The notes under the pieces are model-generated. The model searched no databases. It saw only the letters and a list, made by a program, of their open reading frames with translations, and was not told the DNA's origin. A program made the translations under genes and the position numbers. From positions 124,001-188,000 of the forward strand of contig NZ_JAKILB010000004.1 of NCBI RefSeq assembly GCF_023283895.1: 64,000 nt of DNA, given 5' to 3'. This document shows positions 34,345 through 43,848 of this stretch, piece by piece (the stretch's first letter is position 1; each line of letters opens with the position of its first letter). The stretch is from Shewanella pneumatophori (GTDB taxonomy: Bacteria; Pseudomonadota; Gammaproteobacteria; Enterobacterales; Shewanellaceae).

Positions 34345-36087
34345 TTAGTCTTCTGTAAGGTGCTGTTCTGGTAAATGGCAGTCTAGATAACGGCTACGTT
34401 TTTTAGGTTTGAGTTTGTGAGTATCAACTAACACTAGACCATCGATACAATCGCCAAATTCAGGGTCGATACCAAAATCAAGAAACTGCACGCCGCCGTC
34501 ACTACATAGCTCGCCATATTGTTTGAATAGAGCCGGTACTGCGCTATTCATGCTCGCCATCGTTTGTTTTAGCTGTTTAAAGCCATCGTTATAATCAAGT
34601 TCACCGCCTTGTTCTATTAGCTCTGCTTCTCGGTTTTGAGTAAAGCTATAAGGATTAAAGGAGCTTGCTAATATTTCTGGGCAGGCAAACTGGGTCTTAT
34701 AAAAGTGGATGAGTTTCTCTTTGGCTCGTTCAGGTATTTGGTCGCTCAAAGATACTGGGCCAAACAAGTAACGGTATTCAGGATTACGCACTAAAAATGC
34801 GCCGATACCAAACCATAGGTAATCTAAGCTACGTTTGCCCCAATATTTGGGCTGTACAAAGCTGCGCCCAAGTTCTAAGCCTTGCTCAAAGTACTGCGTA
34901 AATCCCGCGTTATACTCGAACAAACTTTGACTATATAACGCATCATTGCCATATTGCTGGTGGACTTGTTTAGCGCCGGCAAAACGGTAGGATCCGACAA
35001 TATCGAGTGCTTCAGGATCCCACAGAACTAAATGCAAATAATAAGCGTCATACTTGTCGGTATCGCGGCGTTTGCCGCTGCCTTCGCCTACAGCGCGAAA
35101 GGCTATTTCACGTAAACGTCCAATCTCTCGCATAATCGGATTGCTTTCATTGTGGCGATAAAGATAGATTTTTTTATTGTCTTGAGTTTCTCCCAGTAAC
35201 TCACACTTTTGCAGTGCCGCCTGCAGTTCACCACGGGACTCTGGATGTGCGATTGCGCTTTGGGTTTTAAATAGGGGACTGCGATTTTTACCAATGCGGT
35301 ACAGATGGTTTTTTAGCAATTTCACTTTGGTTTTTAGCGCAAAATCACTGCTGGTTAGCGCCTCTTTGGGGATTAATTCGCCAATACGAATCGGCATGGT
35401 TTTTCGTGCCTGTTTGAACATCTCTTTGACGAGCAATAGGCTGGCTAATGGTTTGTAGATCATTGACGCGCCATAAAATGTGGCAGAGTTTTTCGCGTCG
35501 GCGTACATGGGAAGTAGTGGGGCTTGGCATGCTTTGGCTATTTTTACAAAGCCTGAGTGCCAGTGCAGATCGACAACCCCTTGCGGCCGAAGTCTGGAAA
35601 CTTCTCCTGAGGGAAAGATAAGTACTGCACCTTCATTTTTAAGGTGTTTATGGATATTGTCCAGATGTTGCTTTGGGGTGCCGCCGGTCATGTTTCTTAC
35701 CGGTAGCAAAATTGAATGCATCGGCTCTAATGCCATTAGTAGCTCGTTGGCGACCACTTTAATATCGGGTCTGACTTTACTAATCAGTTTTATCATCGCT
35801 AGCGCATCTAACGATCCAATGGGGTGGTTCGCATAGATCACTACTCGACCTTCACAAGGGATGTTCTCAATTTCGCTATTAGGTACTGAGTAGTTGAAGT
35901 TGAAACTTGCTAGTACCTGTTCAACAAAGTCTATGCCTTTTAAGTAGCTAAATTGGTTAGCGATATCATTGCACTCTTTTTCATTTAGTAGATAGCGCAA
36001 CATGGCTTTGGTTGGCGTAGATAGCCAAGGTGTTTGATTAATTTTAGGTAAGTTTTTTGCTACTACATTATCGACGGTGAATATCAT
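34345..36087 (-). CDS. olsF: Bifunctional acyltransferase, OlsF-like (ornithine lipid synthesis)
   Basis: Two acyltransferase halves in one 580-residue protein. The N-terminal half is PlsC/OlsA-like: ANHPIGSLDA (H88 and D94) and VLIFPSGEVSRLRPQG. The C-terminal half, from about residue 295, is an OlsB-like GNAT N-acyltransferase (REIGRLREIAFRAVGEG..., YDAYYLHLVLWDPEALDIVGSYRFA). This fusion is known as OlsF in Serratia and Vibrio cholerae, where it makes ornithine lipid from ornithine and two acyl-ACP. The last ~100 residues carry further conserved aminolipid-synthesis sequence. ATG 36087 has TTAGGC upstream. It lies 47 bases behind a LpxH-like phosphoesterase gene, likely one operon. Confidence 0.82.
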   Translation of the reverse strand: MIFTVDNVVAKNLPKINQTPWLSTPTKAMLRYLLNEKECNDIANQFSYLKGIDFVEQVLASFNFNYSVPNSEIENIPCEGRVVIYANHPIGSLDALAMIKLISKVRPDIKVVANELLMALEPMHSILLPVRNMTGGTPKQHLDNIHKHLKNEGAVLIFPSGEVSRLRPQGVVDLHWHSGFVKIAKACQAPLLPMYADAKNSATFYGASMIYKPLASLLLVKEMFKQARKTMPIRIGELIPKEALTSSDFALKTKVKLLKNHLYRIGKNRSPLFKTQSAIAHPESRGELQAALQKCELLGETQDNKKIYLYRHNESNPIMREIGRLREIAFRAVGEGSGKRRDTDKYDAYYLHLVLWDPEALDIVGSYRFAGAKQVHQQYGNDALYSQSLFEYNAGFTQYFEQGLELGRSFVQPKYWGKRSLDYLWFGIGAFLVRNPEYRYLFGPVSLSDQIPERAKEKLIHFYKTQFACPEILASSFNPYSFTQNREAELIEQGGELDYNDGFKQLKQTMASMNSAVPALFKQYGELCSDGGVQFLDFGIDPEFGDCIDGLVLVDTHKLKPKKRSRYLDCHLPEQHLTED

Positions 36088-36134
36088 AGTTTTGCCTAAT
36101 TTGATTGTGGCTTATATCGCGCGTGAAAAGCTTG

Positions 36135-37019
36135 TTACGCAACCTGTTGCTGCTGTGGTGTTTGCTCGCTGTCATCAAAGGAGTAAGACTTAACCAACTT
36201 GGCTTCGGCATGTATTTCGTCCCACTTTAAAAGCTGGATCTCGCCTTGTGTGGATTCAGCAATTAAGGTGCAGTTTTCTACCCAGTCGCCGTCATTGGCG
36301 TAAAGGATCTTATTGTTAAGCTCGAGGGCTGGTTGGTGAATGTGGCCACAAACTACCGCATCGACAGTTTTAGAATTGGCGTAGCGGATCACTGCGGCCT
36401 GATAATCATTAATGGCTTGTTGAGCTTTATTGATTTTGAGCTTGATATAGCTGGCAAGTGACCAGTAGGGGTAGCCAAGCCAATTACGCACTTGGTGTAA
36501 TCCGCGATTTAAAAACAGCAGTAAATCGTATAAGTGATCCCCGAGCTTGGCGTAAGTGCGGCCAACGCAGACTTCACTATCAAATTGGTCACCGTGCAGC
36601 ATCAGTATTTTACGACCGCTGACCCCAATGTGGATGTACTCGTTAGCAATAGATAGATCCCATAAATGAAAGCCGCTATAAGGTTTAAGTATTTCGTCGT
36701 GATTACCGGGAATATAAACAATATTGACGCCGTCTCGTGCCATTTTGAGCAGTTGTTGCAGCACTTTATTATGGGATTCTGGCCAGTAAATTCGGCGCTT
36801 GAGCGCCCATACGTCAAAAATGTCACCTACTAGATATAAGGACTCAGTATCGACTTGTTTTAGCAGTTGCAGCAGGTACTCGGCCTTACAGTCTTTACTA
36901 CCTAAGTGGAGATCAGACAGCCAAAGCGCATTAAAACTTTGCCGCGTTTTACGGGCGATAATCGCTGGTACAGCTTTAGGCGAGGTTAAAGATCTGTTTT
37001 CGGTTGGCTTAGTGCTCAT
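36135..37019 (-). CDS. UDP-2,3-diacylglucosamine diphosphatase-like metallophosphoesterase
   Basis: Calcineurin-type phosphoesterase of 294 aa. Motifs in order: LSDLHLGSKDC (D36, H38), VGDIFDVWAL, IPGNHDE, LHGDQFD and CGHIHQP, all dimetal ligands. The insertion YLLLFLNRGLHQVRNWLGYPYWSLASYIKLK is typical of the LpxH-like group (COG2908). True LpxH is shorter (about 240 aa), so this is more likely a LpxH2/related enzyme acting on a phospholipid or nucleotide-linked lipid. It is upstream of olsF in one apparent operon, which supports a lipid role. The N-terminal ~28 residues are polar and variable; a later start is possible. Confidence 0.78.
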   Translation of the reverse strand: MSTKPTENRSLTSPKAVPAIIARKTRQSFNALWLSDLHLGSKDCKAEYLLQLLKQVDTESLYLVGDIFDVWALKRRIYWPESHNKVLQQLLKMARDGVNIVYIPGNHDEILKPYSGFHLWDLSIANEYIHIGVSGRKILMLHGDQFDSEVCVGRTYAKLGDHLYDLLLFLNRGLHQVRNWLGYPYWSLASYIKLKINKAQQAINDYQAAVIRYANSKTVDAVVCGHIHQPALELNNKILYANDGDWVENCTLIAESTQGEIQLLKWDEIHAEAKLVKSYSFDDSEQTPQQQQVA

Positions 37020-37178
37020 GGGCTTGCCATTTCAACGATGATTTGCAGCCAGAGTAAAAGCTGTTATTGACTCATTGATGAACAATTTATGGCGAATTAA
37101 TGACGGCAAGGGCTCCGTAATATAGCTGTAGAGCAAGTTTGATTTTTAGCTAAGTTATTTTGGACGGATTACAGATGT

Positions 37179-37208
37179 AAAAAAGGAGCGCTTAAGCGCT
37201 CCTTTTGT
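37179..37208 (-). terminator. Intrinsic terminator of the yjiH-like gene
   Basis: AAAAGGAGCGC / GCGCTCCTTTT with TTAA loop; on the minus strand T6 follows. It lies 38 bases after the stop at 37245. Confidence 0.9.
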
Positions 37209-37244
37209 GTTTTAGTTCGCGCCTTAAATGGCGCTCTGCGCTGA

Positions 37245-38600
37245 TTAGAAAATAAGGTGCGCAACACCAGCAATAACTGGCAGAGTTACTAATGTTCTTA
37301 GAATAAACACCACAAACAGTTCTAAGAAGTTAACTGGAATTTTGCTGCCAATAAGCAGTGCGCCGACTTCGCTCATGTAGATAAGCTGAGTCACTGATAA
37401 GGTGGCAATAATAAAGCGAGTCATATCAGATTCAATCGAGCTAGCTAAAATTGCTGGAATGAACATATCAGCAAAACCAACCATAATGGTTTTAGATGCA
37501 GCAGCGGCTTCAGGTACTTGCAGTAGTTCAAGTAACGGAATAAACGGCATACCCAAGTATTCAAAAATTGGGGTAAATTCAGCAATCATCAGTGCGATAG
37601 TACCGATACCCATAACAACAGGGATCACACCAAAAATCATATCAATAACGTTTTTCATGCCATCAACAAGAGTGTGCTTGATGCCGCCAGCATTTGAGGC
37701 TTTATTTAATGCTTGGTGCATACCCCAAGAGAATACGTTAAACCCAGCAGGTACAACTTCATCGTCTGCATGACGTGGCGTTTCATCAACGTAAACGTCT
37801 TTCTTCCACGATAGTGGCGGTAGTTTAGGTACAACAATTGCTGCAACAAAACCAGCTAAACACACAGTTAAATAAAATGGCACAAATAGATGCTCAAGTT
37901 GAACCTGTGAAATAACCACTAATGAGAAGGTAATTGATACCGCAGAGAAGGTTGTACCTATCACAGCGGCTTCTCTTTGGGTGTAAAAGCGTGCTTCATA
38001 TTGCTTGCTGGTCATCAAAATACCAACACTGCCGTCACCTAACCAAGATGCCATACAGTCAATGGCACTGCGACCTGGCAAATTAAACACAGGACGCATT
38101 ACTTTGGTTAGCATAGTACCAAGTAGCTCTAGTAGGCCAAAGTTAAGTAGCAGTGGTAATAACATGCCTGCAAACAAGAAAACTGAAAACAGTACTGGCA
38201 GTAAATCGTTTAAAACTAGGGCACCGGTACCGCCTGAGCGGATAGCTTCAGGACCAAAGCCAAAATAGGTGAGTACAATAAAGACTGCGCCAAGTATGCG
38301 AACAATTGCCCAAACCGGGCTAACGTTAAATAACGAATTTAAAAAGTGCTGGTCAACAATAAATTTAGGCTTAATTGCCTTTGTTAGTATTGTAGCTGCT
38401 GCAGTGAACACAACAATTGCAGTCACTATGCCTACAAGTACTTCACTTAACAGGCTCTGTAAGCCCTTAGAGATAATTGCGATAGGAATAGTAAGCGCAT
38501 CATTATAGTTAATTGGCATCATAAACAGCATAAGACCAATCAGAGACGGTACGATAAAGGTCAGTATTGTTTTGATACTGTGGGTTTGTTTTTCTTGCAC
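37245..38600 (-). CDS. YjiH-like nucleoside-recognition (Gate-domain) membrane protein
   Basis: 451 residues, about ten hydrophobic segments. Two Gate/nucleoside-recognition modules are visible: GMLLPLLLNFGLLELLGTMLTKVMRPVFNLPGRSAIDCMASWLGDGSVGILMT in the first half and GMKNVIDMIFGVIPVVMGIGTIALMI...VGFADMFIPAILASSI in the second. In E. coli the halves are separate (YjiH, YjiG); here they are one chain. The substrate is not established; uptake or efflux of a small polar solute is likely. GTG 38600 follows TTAGGGTG with good spacing. Two inverted repeats upstream (38673-38690 and 38749-38765) may be operators. Confidence 0.78.
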   Translation of the reverse strand: MQEKQTHSIKTILTFIVPSLIGLMLFMMPINYNDALTIPIAIISKGLQSLLSEVLVGIVTAIVVFTAAATILTKAIKPKFIVDQHFLNSLFNVSPVWAIVRILGAVFIVLTYFGFGPEAIRSGGTGALVLNDLLPVLFSVFLFAGMLLPLLLNFGLLELLGTMLTKVMRPVFNLPGRSAIDCMASWLGDGSVGILMTSKQYEARFYTQREAAVIGTTFSAVSITFSLVVISQVQLEHLFVPFYLTVCLAGFVAAIVVPKLPPLSWKKDVYVDETPRHADDEVVPAGFNVFSWGMHQALNKASNAGGIKHTLVDGMKNVIDMIFGVIPVVMGIGTIALMIAEFTPIFEYLGMPFIPLLELLQVPEAAAASKTIMVGFADMFIPAILASSIESDMTRFIIATLSVTQLIYMSEVGALLIGSKIPVNFLELFVVFILRTLVTLPVIAGVAHLIF

Positions 38601-38672
38601 TTTATTTACACCCTAAATAACAAATTTTGCTTAATGACAATAAACCAATGTTTATGCATAAACAGATAATTA

Positions 38673-38765
38673 ATTGAATAACCATTCAATCGTTAATCGG
38701 CGATATCACCGCCAAAAAATATCTAAGCAAGATGATGACTATTATTACGTAGTGTAATTCACTAC
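38673..38765. promoter_or_regulatory. Two candidate operators upstream of the yjiH-like gene
   Basis: ATTGAAT-aacc-ATTCAAT (38673-38690) and GTAGTG-taatt-CACTAC (38749-38765) lie 73-165 bases before the GTG start. Both are near-perfect inverted repeats. The surrounding 356-base gap (38601-38956) otherwise holds only a GGCCGTTAG / CTAACGGCC hairpin (38909-38935) just after the aer-like stop. Confidence 0.4.
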
Positions 38766-38956
38766 AGTCGAATAGTTATTAGCTCAATATGATTATTTAT
38801 ATTGTATCGGAAGTTTGCGAAAAAGCACAAAACTTTTTTATGGTTAATTCTTTTTAAAACATATGTTTGCAAATGTTGCGCTAAGGTTGCTTGTTGGTGG
38901 TTTTGCTTGGCCGTTAGAAATAGAAACTAACGGCCGATTAAGCTTTTACAGAGGAA

Positions 38957-40501
38957 TTAACTAAATGTTTTTCTCAGAGATTTTGCTTTTTCAGCATTAA
39001 ACTTTAACTCTTTCACTGACTCTTCAACTAAGGTTACAGCGCATAGGTTTTCACTTGAGGCTTGGCTAATTTGATTGATATTTTGATTGATTTCGCCAAC
39101 AACGAGTGTTTGTTGTTCAGCTGCAACGGCATTTTGTAATGCTAATTGCTGAATTTCTTTCATGGATTGATAGATGGTGTCGATTTTTTGTGCGGAGAGT
39201 TTGGCATCTTCGCTGCATAATAATGCTTGTGATTTGCTATTATCCATTTGTTGCGACCACTGTGTAAGCATGGCAAACATTTTATCTACGCTTTGAGATA
39301 TGCTAGTGGTTGATTGTTGAGTGCGACTTGACAGCGCTCTGACCTCGTCGGCAACGACTGCAAAGCCACGACCTTGTTCACCGGCTCTAGCCGCTTCAAT
39401 AGCTGCATTGAGGGCAAGCAAGTTAGTTTGCTCAGCAATGGCATCAATTTCTGTCATGGCACTGGCCACTTCTTCAGCTTCTTTATTGAGTAAATGAGCA
39501 TTAGCGGCAGCGTCAGCGACTGAGTCTGAAAGTTGATTAATACTCATGGCATTTTGCTGCATTCTATCGCGGCTATCTTGGCAGACTTGGTAGGTATCTT
39601 TAATGCTTTCCGAAGTTGACTGGGTATTTTTAGCCACTTCACTAATGGTTGCGCCCATCTCTTCGGTGGCACTGGCTATTTGTTCTATTTGCTGATTTTC
39701 AATATTGAGCCCTGCATGGGTTTGCTCTGCAGCAGCGATAAGTTGGCTGGCAATATCTTCGATATGCTCGGCATTATCTTGGGAGCGCCCAAGCACCCCT
39801 TGTAATTTGGCATCTTTCATCATCAACTGAAAGTCTAACAAGGATGAAGTGTCTCGGCCGCAATAAATAAAACGACTGATTGAGTCGTAGTCCTGTTTCA
39901 TTTTCATTAGACGAGCAGGGACTCTAAAGGCTTCGTCATAAAAAATGGCGAGGTTGATTGCCATTAATACGGCGCCGGCAATGATCACGCTCCAACCCCA
40001 AATTGCTCCAGCTATGACTAATCCTGCTGTCGCACATACGGCCGAAAGTAAGCGTTTATTGGCCAAGCTAATAGGATCATCTACGCGTTTTCCCTGATTA
40101 AGACGCTGATAAATATTATTTGCTTTAGTTATGAGTGTTGCATCGGCTTTGATTCTTACCGACTGATAACCAACAAGTTGCCCTTTATCAAATAAGGGAG
40201 AAACAAAGGCATCGACCCAATAATAACGACCATCTTTGCAGCGGTTCTTCACCACACCGCGCCATGATTGCCCAGACTCTAGCTTTGACCACATCTCTTT
40301 AAATGCAGCCTTGGGCATATCTGGGTGGCGCACCATATTGTGGTTTTTTCCAATGAGTTCTTGCTCACTAAACCCTGAAATGTCAACAAAGCGTTGGTTG
40401 ACGTATTGGATCACCCCGCGTTTGTCAGTCGTGGAGATAAGTTGGTCGTTATTATTTAACGTGACTTCCTGATTAATTAAATTTGGCTGCTTTCTTGTCA
40501 T
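38957..40501 (-). CDS. Aer-like PAS chemoreceptor
   Basis: 514-residue transducer. N-terminal PAS domain (about 10-130) with Aer hallmarks: [38 protein letters not shown] and [19 protein letters not shown], an FAD-binding redox sensor in Aer. One hairpin of membrane sequence (~160-195) without periplasmic domain follows, then a HAMP-like region and the signalling tip [32 protein letters not shown]. It should steer swimming by cellular energy or redox state. The frame opens at 40531, but ATG 40501 has AGGGA upstream. No methyl-receptor pentapeptide is seen at the C terminus. Confidence 0.87.
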   Translation of the reverse strand: MTRKQPNLINQEVTLNNNDQLISTTDKRGVIQYVNQRFVDISGFSEQELIGKNHNMVRHPDMPKAAFKEMWSKLESGQSWRGVVKNRCKDGRYYWVDAFVSPLFDKGQLVGYQSVRIKADATLITKANNIYQRLNQGKRVDDPISLANKRLLSAVCATAGLVIAGAIWGWSVIIAGAVLMAINLAIFYDEAFRVPARLMKMKQDYDSISRFIYCGRDTSSLLDFQLMMKDAKLQGVLGRSQDNAEHIEDIASQLIAAAEQTHAGLNIENQQIEQIASATEEMGATISEVAKNTQSTSESIKDTYQVCQDSRDRMQQNAMSINQLSDSVADAAANAHLLNKEAEEVASAMTEIDAIAEQTNLLALNAAIEAARAGEQGRGFAVVADEVRALSSRTQQSTTSISQSVDKMFAMLTQWSQQMDNSKSQALLCSEDAKLSAQKIDTIYQSMKEIQQLALQNAVAAEQQTLVVGEINQNINQISQASSENLCAVTLVEESVKELKFNAEKAKSLRKTFS

Positions 40502-41080
40502 TATTATTAGTCCCTGTGACAGCAAAAGCATTGCAATACCTTAGCAATGCGTTAACACACCGCCATAGAATATCTCATTAATACAGACGTTTGAAATTTT
40601 GACGGTGATTTTTTAGGTAAAAGTTTACTAACAATACTTGTGGGATGTTTGTGGCGAATATTCAGAACGTTGCGCTAGCTAGTCTTTGTTTTCTCGCTCA
40701 ATTTGGGATGTTCTATAATAAAAGTCTTGAAAGATAGAACTTTAGGTTATAAAAATAACAAATGCATTACATTTGATTGTGGGTGATGATTAAAACTCAG
40801 AGCTATGCCACGTTAGTTTTTGGCTATTACATATACATTTATTAGATGTGAGTGAACTTTAGTTAATGATTGAATTCAATCATTTTACTGTAAAGCTTGA
40901 GGATAATACTAAGCTGTTAAATGCAACCTATATGTAATCAATCGTGCTATCGCATGGGCTTGGTGACGCGAATAGGGGCATGAATAGAGGCATTAAGACT
41001 GTAAATAAGCAGACATGACATCTAAGGCTGAGAGCAACTCATCTCGGACTAAGAGCAACTATCTTTGTGTTAAAGGCGAG
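40502..41080. other. Divergent intergenic region, aer-like / DUF998
   Basis: About 580 bases, AT-rich, without a credible gene. It holds an inverted repeat GCATTGC / GCAATGC in the aer-like leader (40528-40550) and a perfect 20-base palindrome at 40865-40884, described separately. Confidence 0.5.
40865..40884. promoter_or_regulatory. Perfect 20-base palindrome upstream of DUF998 gene
   Basis: AATGATTGAA followed directly by its reverse complement TTCAATCATT. Its length and position, about 200 bases before the DUF998 start, suggest a dimeric regulator site, identity unknown. Confidence 0.5.
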
Positions 41081-41782
41081 ATGAAACGGGAAGTAATGCT
41101 GGTTAATAAATACAATAAAGTTTCAAAATTAGCGTTCAGATTTGGCATGTTAGGCATATTCGGCCAGTTGCTTGGGCTAACGCTGTCTGTTTTTATGTTT
41201 GAACAATTTGATGGCTCAGGGTTCAACTTTTTAAATCACACCTTAAGTGAGCTGGGCAGTTATGGCCGCTTCCAATATGCGGTGGTTTTGAATGGTGGTT
41301 TGTTTTTTGGCGGCTTATGTGTGGTGTTAAGTTGCTTGCTTAGTGTGCAACTTGGCGACTCCCCTTGGCGTTTACCGTTTTTTATCAGTCTTGGCCTTAG
41401 CTTTCTGGCGTTAGCTGCAATGGGCTTATTTCCAATCAATGTTTATCACTTACATATTGTCGCGATAAAGTATTTCTTTGTGTTTGGTTGCGTGAGCTTG
41501 CTGTTTTATGGGGTTTATTTGTTAGCGACAAATAATAAGCCTGTGCCGCTTTATAATAAAATCAGTGCTGTATTAGCATTTTTAGCTATGGGGGCATTTC
41601 TGGCACTGCCTTGGTTTGAGTTGGGATTAACTGAAGGTAATAGCGCGTTTTACAATGAAATGTTAGTTGATCCCCTAAGGCCTGAGATATGGTGGCCCGC
41701 CATTACACAATGGGCTGGCTTGGCCACCTTTTTGCTATGGAGCGCATTAGTGATAAACAGTATAAAAGCTGATGCTCACTAA
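41081..41782 (+). CDS. DUF998 family membrane protein
   Basis: About 230 residues with six hydrophobic segments. NHTLSELGSYGRFQYAVVLNGGLFFGG is the DUF998 signature (Asn-His..Ser-Glu-Leu-Gly after the first helix), followed by LAAMGLFPIN. The family is an uncharacterised integral membrane group. The start is unsettled: ATG 41015 gives 255 aa with a hydrophilic N terminus, ATG 41081 follows AAAGGCGAG, and ATG 41096 follows CGGGAAG; the membrane domain begins after all three. A single gene; no function assignable. Confidence 0.75.
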   Translation: MKREVMLVNKYNKVSKLAFRFGMLGIFGQLLGLTLSVFMFEQFDGSGFNFLNHTLSELGSYGRFQYAVVLNGGLFFGGLCVVLSCLLSVQLGDSPWRLPFFISLGLSFLALAAMGLFPINVYHLHIVAIKYFFVFGCVSLLFYGVYLLATNNKPVPLYNKISAVLAFLAMGAFLALPWFELGLTEGNSAFYNEMLVDPLRPEIWWPAITQWAGLATFLLWSALVINSIKADAH

Positions 41783-41844
41783 GGCTTGTTAGTTATAGAT
41801 CTATTACTAGCACTTAAGCTTTATCTCTAATGCTGAAATCGCAT

Positions 41845-42705
41845 TTATAGCTGTGGTTCAACTTGGCTAAAGCCTGCAGCTTGATGCCAATATCCATTAC
41901 AAGCTAGAGTGCTATCAGCCGTTGGTTTACTCAAAATTGTCTCTGCTATTTCAATACTCTTAAGGCTATGTGGCGAAACTCGGAAGTAATCTACGCCGAG
42001 TTGTTTCATCTGTTCAACTTCAGTTGATAGGTCGATTAAACTTGCTGATTGGGTTTGAATGCCGTTTAGCCTTAGTAAAGGTTGATCATCCATAGTTTGT
42101 GCAAGCAGTCCTTTAGGATGAGCTAGACACACTATTTGGCAGTCATCTTTTTGTAAGCCTTGTTGACGTGCGGTAAAGCAACGGGCTGAGTGGGCAAGAG
42201 GTAAATAGCCATGACCAAATACTTCAACTTCAAAAGGTGTTGGCGTTTCAGCTGCTATCACATGCGCTAGCCACTCTTTAGACAGCTCTATTGGCATCAC
42301 AAATCTTTGCATTCCCCATTGGTGTAATTTTTTCAGGGTGGCAAAGTTATAGTTGTTCATTGTTGGGCCGCAAACAAATGGCAGCTTCAACTCTCTAGCT
42401 GCTTGGACTGCGCCCATATCGTTAGCTTCGATAATGAACTCGCCATTGTCGACATGCTTTTTTAGCTCAGTGTATTCAGATGGCGCTTCTAAAAGTGCTA
42501 GTGTTGACAGTACGACTTGCTTACCTGCACCTTTTAGCATTTGCGCAAGAGCAAAATAATCAGCAAACTTGAGCTGTCGACGACGGCTACATACGGTTTC
42601 ACCTAAATAAACGAGCGGGATATTGCTGTGAGCAACTTGCTGATAAAACTCGTTAACTTTCTCTTTTTCCCAGCAATATTGTAAAGGGCCTAGTGATGTT
42701 TTCAT
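41845..42705 (-). CDS. ubiV: UbiV, oxygen-independent ubiquinone synthesis
   Basis: U32-peptidase-like iron-sulfur protein of 286 aa. UbiU and UbiV form a heterodimer that hydroxylates the ubiquinone precursor ring without oxygen, using prephenate as oxygen donor in E. coli. The 4Fe-4S ligand C39 (LGETVCSRRRQLKF) and the later HSARCFTARQQGLQKDDCQIVC cluster match the family. It begins nine bases after the ubiU stop, so both are co-transcribed. The divergent ubiT gene lies beyond ubiU. Under anaerobic respiration this gives the cell ubiquinone besides menaquinone. Confidence 0.93.
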   Translation of the reverse strand: MKTSLGPLQYCWEKEKVNEFYQQVAHSNIPLVYLGETVCSRRRQLKFADYFALAQMLKGAGKQVVLSTLALLEAPSEYTELKKHVDNGEFIIEANDMGAVQAARELKLPFVCGPTMNNYNFATLKKLHQWGMQRFVMPIELSKEWLAHVIAAETPTPFEVEVFGHGYLPLAHSARCFTARQQGLQKDDCQIVCLAHPKGLLAQTMDDQPLLRLNGIQTQSASLIDLSTEVEQMKQLGVDYFRVSPHSLKSIEIAETILSKPTADSTLACNGYWHQAAGFSQVEPQL

Positions 42706-42714
42706 TGCTTGTCC

Positions 42715-43716
42715 TTATTGCCAGTTACGTTCGTAAGCGCCAAGAGTGGTTGTTTGACCTTCTGCTACTTTTGCTAGAGCTTGATCCCAAGCTGGCTGGC
42801 TTTGGTACTTTTCTGGTGCAGCCATATAGCTATCAATGGCACTGCGCCATACGCGGGTGACTTGCTCTACATAAGCGGGGCTGCGTTGACGGCCTTCAAT
42901 TTTGAGTGATACCACATTGGCCTTAGCAAGTTCTGGCAGCAAGCTTAAGGTATTTAAGCTCGTTGGCGACTCAAGAATATGTTTTGGCGCGTTGTTGTCA
43001 GTCGTGGTGTAGCGACCTTTACAAACAACCGGGTAACCCATTTGCTCATCGAGTCCTGATTTATCAATTAATACATCATTGAGTAACGTTAAGCGGTCGC
43101 TGCCAGTTTCTTGCCAGCGTACATGCTTAGCTGGTGAGCATGAACCGCCTGTATTGGGGGACTGTCCGGTAACATAAGAAGATAAATGGCAGCGACCTTC
43201 GGCCATAATGCATAGACTACCAAAGGCGAACACTTCTAAGTCGACCGGGGTTACCTTAGCCAAGTCACGCACTTGTTTCATCGATAATACTCGCGGCAAT
43301 ACTGCACGCTCAATATTAAACTCTTGCTTGTACAGTGTGAGTGCGCCCAAGTTAGTGGCACTGGCCTGTACTGATAAGTGTAATGGCAGGTGCGGGTAGC
43401 GACTATGGGCATAATCGAGTAACGATAAGTCTGCAACGATAAGTGCATCGACACCTGTATCTGCGGCGAGTTCAATTGCTTGATGCCAACGTTTTTCTTC
43501 ACCAGGTTTTGGAAAGGTATTGATGGTTAGAAATATTTTCTTGCCACACTTTTTGGTAAATTCGGCGGCTTGCTGAAGTTTCTTAGGAGTAAAATTTAAT
43601 CCTGCAAACGACCGTGCGTTGGTATCGTCCTTCAGACCGAGGTAGACCGCATCTGCACCTGCATTGAGGGCGGTTTTTAAAGATGCGAGATTGCCCGCGG
43701 GGCACAGTAATTCCAT
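42715..43716 (-). CDS. ubiU: UbiU, oxygen-independent ubiquinone synthesis
   Basis: U32-family protein of 333 aa, partner of UbiV. Family features: MELLCPAGNLASLKTALNAGADAVYLGL at the start, HLSVQASATNLGAL, then the cysteine set FGSLCIMAEGRCHLSSY ... GGSCSPAKHVRW ... YPVVCKGRY that holds its 4Fe-4S cluster, and VVSLKIEGRQRSPAYVE. ATG 43716 has TTGGAGC five bases upstream. It is divergent from ubiT with 132 bases between starts. A partial FNR-like site lies in that gap, consistent with the FNR control of ubiUV known in E. coli. Confidence 0.94.
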   Translation of the reverse strand: MELLCPAGNLASLKTALNAGADAVYLGLKDDTNARSFAGLNFTPKKLQQAAEFTKKCGKKIFLTINTFPKPGEEKRWHQAIELAADTGVDALIVADLSLLDYAHSRYPHLPLHLSVQASATNLGALTLYKQEFNIERAVLPRVLSMKQVRDLAKVTPVDLEVFAFGSLCIMAEGRCHLSSYVTGQSPNTGGSCSPAKHVRWQETGSDRLTLLNDVLIDKSGLDEQMGYPVVCKGRYTTTDNNAPKHILESPTSLNTLSLLPELAKANVVSLKIEGRQRSPAYVEQVTRVWRSAIDSYMAAPEKYQSQPAWDQALAKVAEGQTTTLGAYERNWQ

Positions 43717-43772
43717 ATGGATGCTCCAAAAATATTGAAACAGGAGTTTAAAAGGGAATGAAGATCATATTT

Positions 43773-43786
43773 TTGATGTAAAACAG
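43773..43786. promoter_or_regulatory. Possible FNR/EtrA site between ubiU and ubiT
   Basis: TTGAT-gtaa-AACAG matches 8 of 10 consensus FNR bases (left half perfect, right half weak). Position fits regulation of either gene. Weak as sequence evidence alone; E. coli ubiUV are FNR-controlled. Confidence 0.35.
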
Positions 43787-43848
43787 GTTTGTGATCATAA
43801 AAGCTAGGTAAAATTCCTTTCTTTGCCACATTTTGGATACATTTTTAC

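Noticed and set aside
43208..43502. Small ORFs within ubiU on both strands
   Set aside because: Antisense or out-of-frame shadows of a firmly identified gene.
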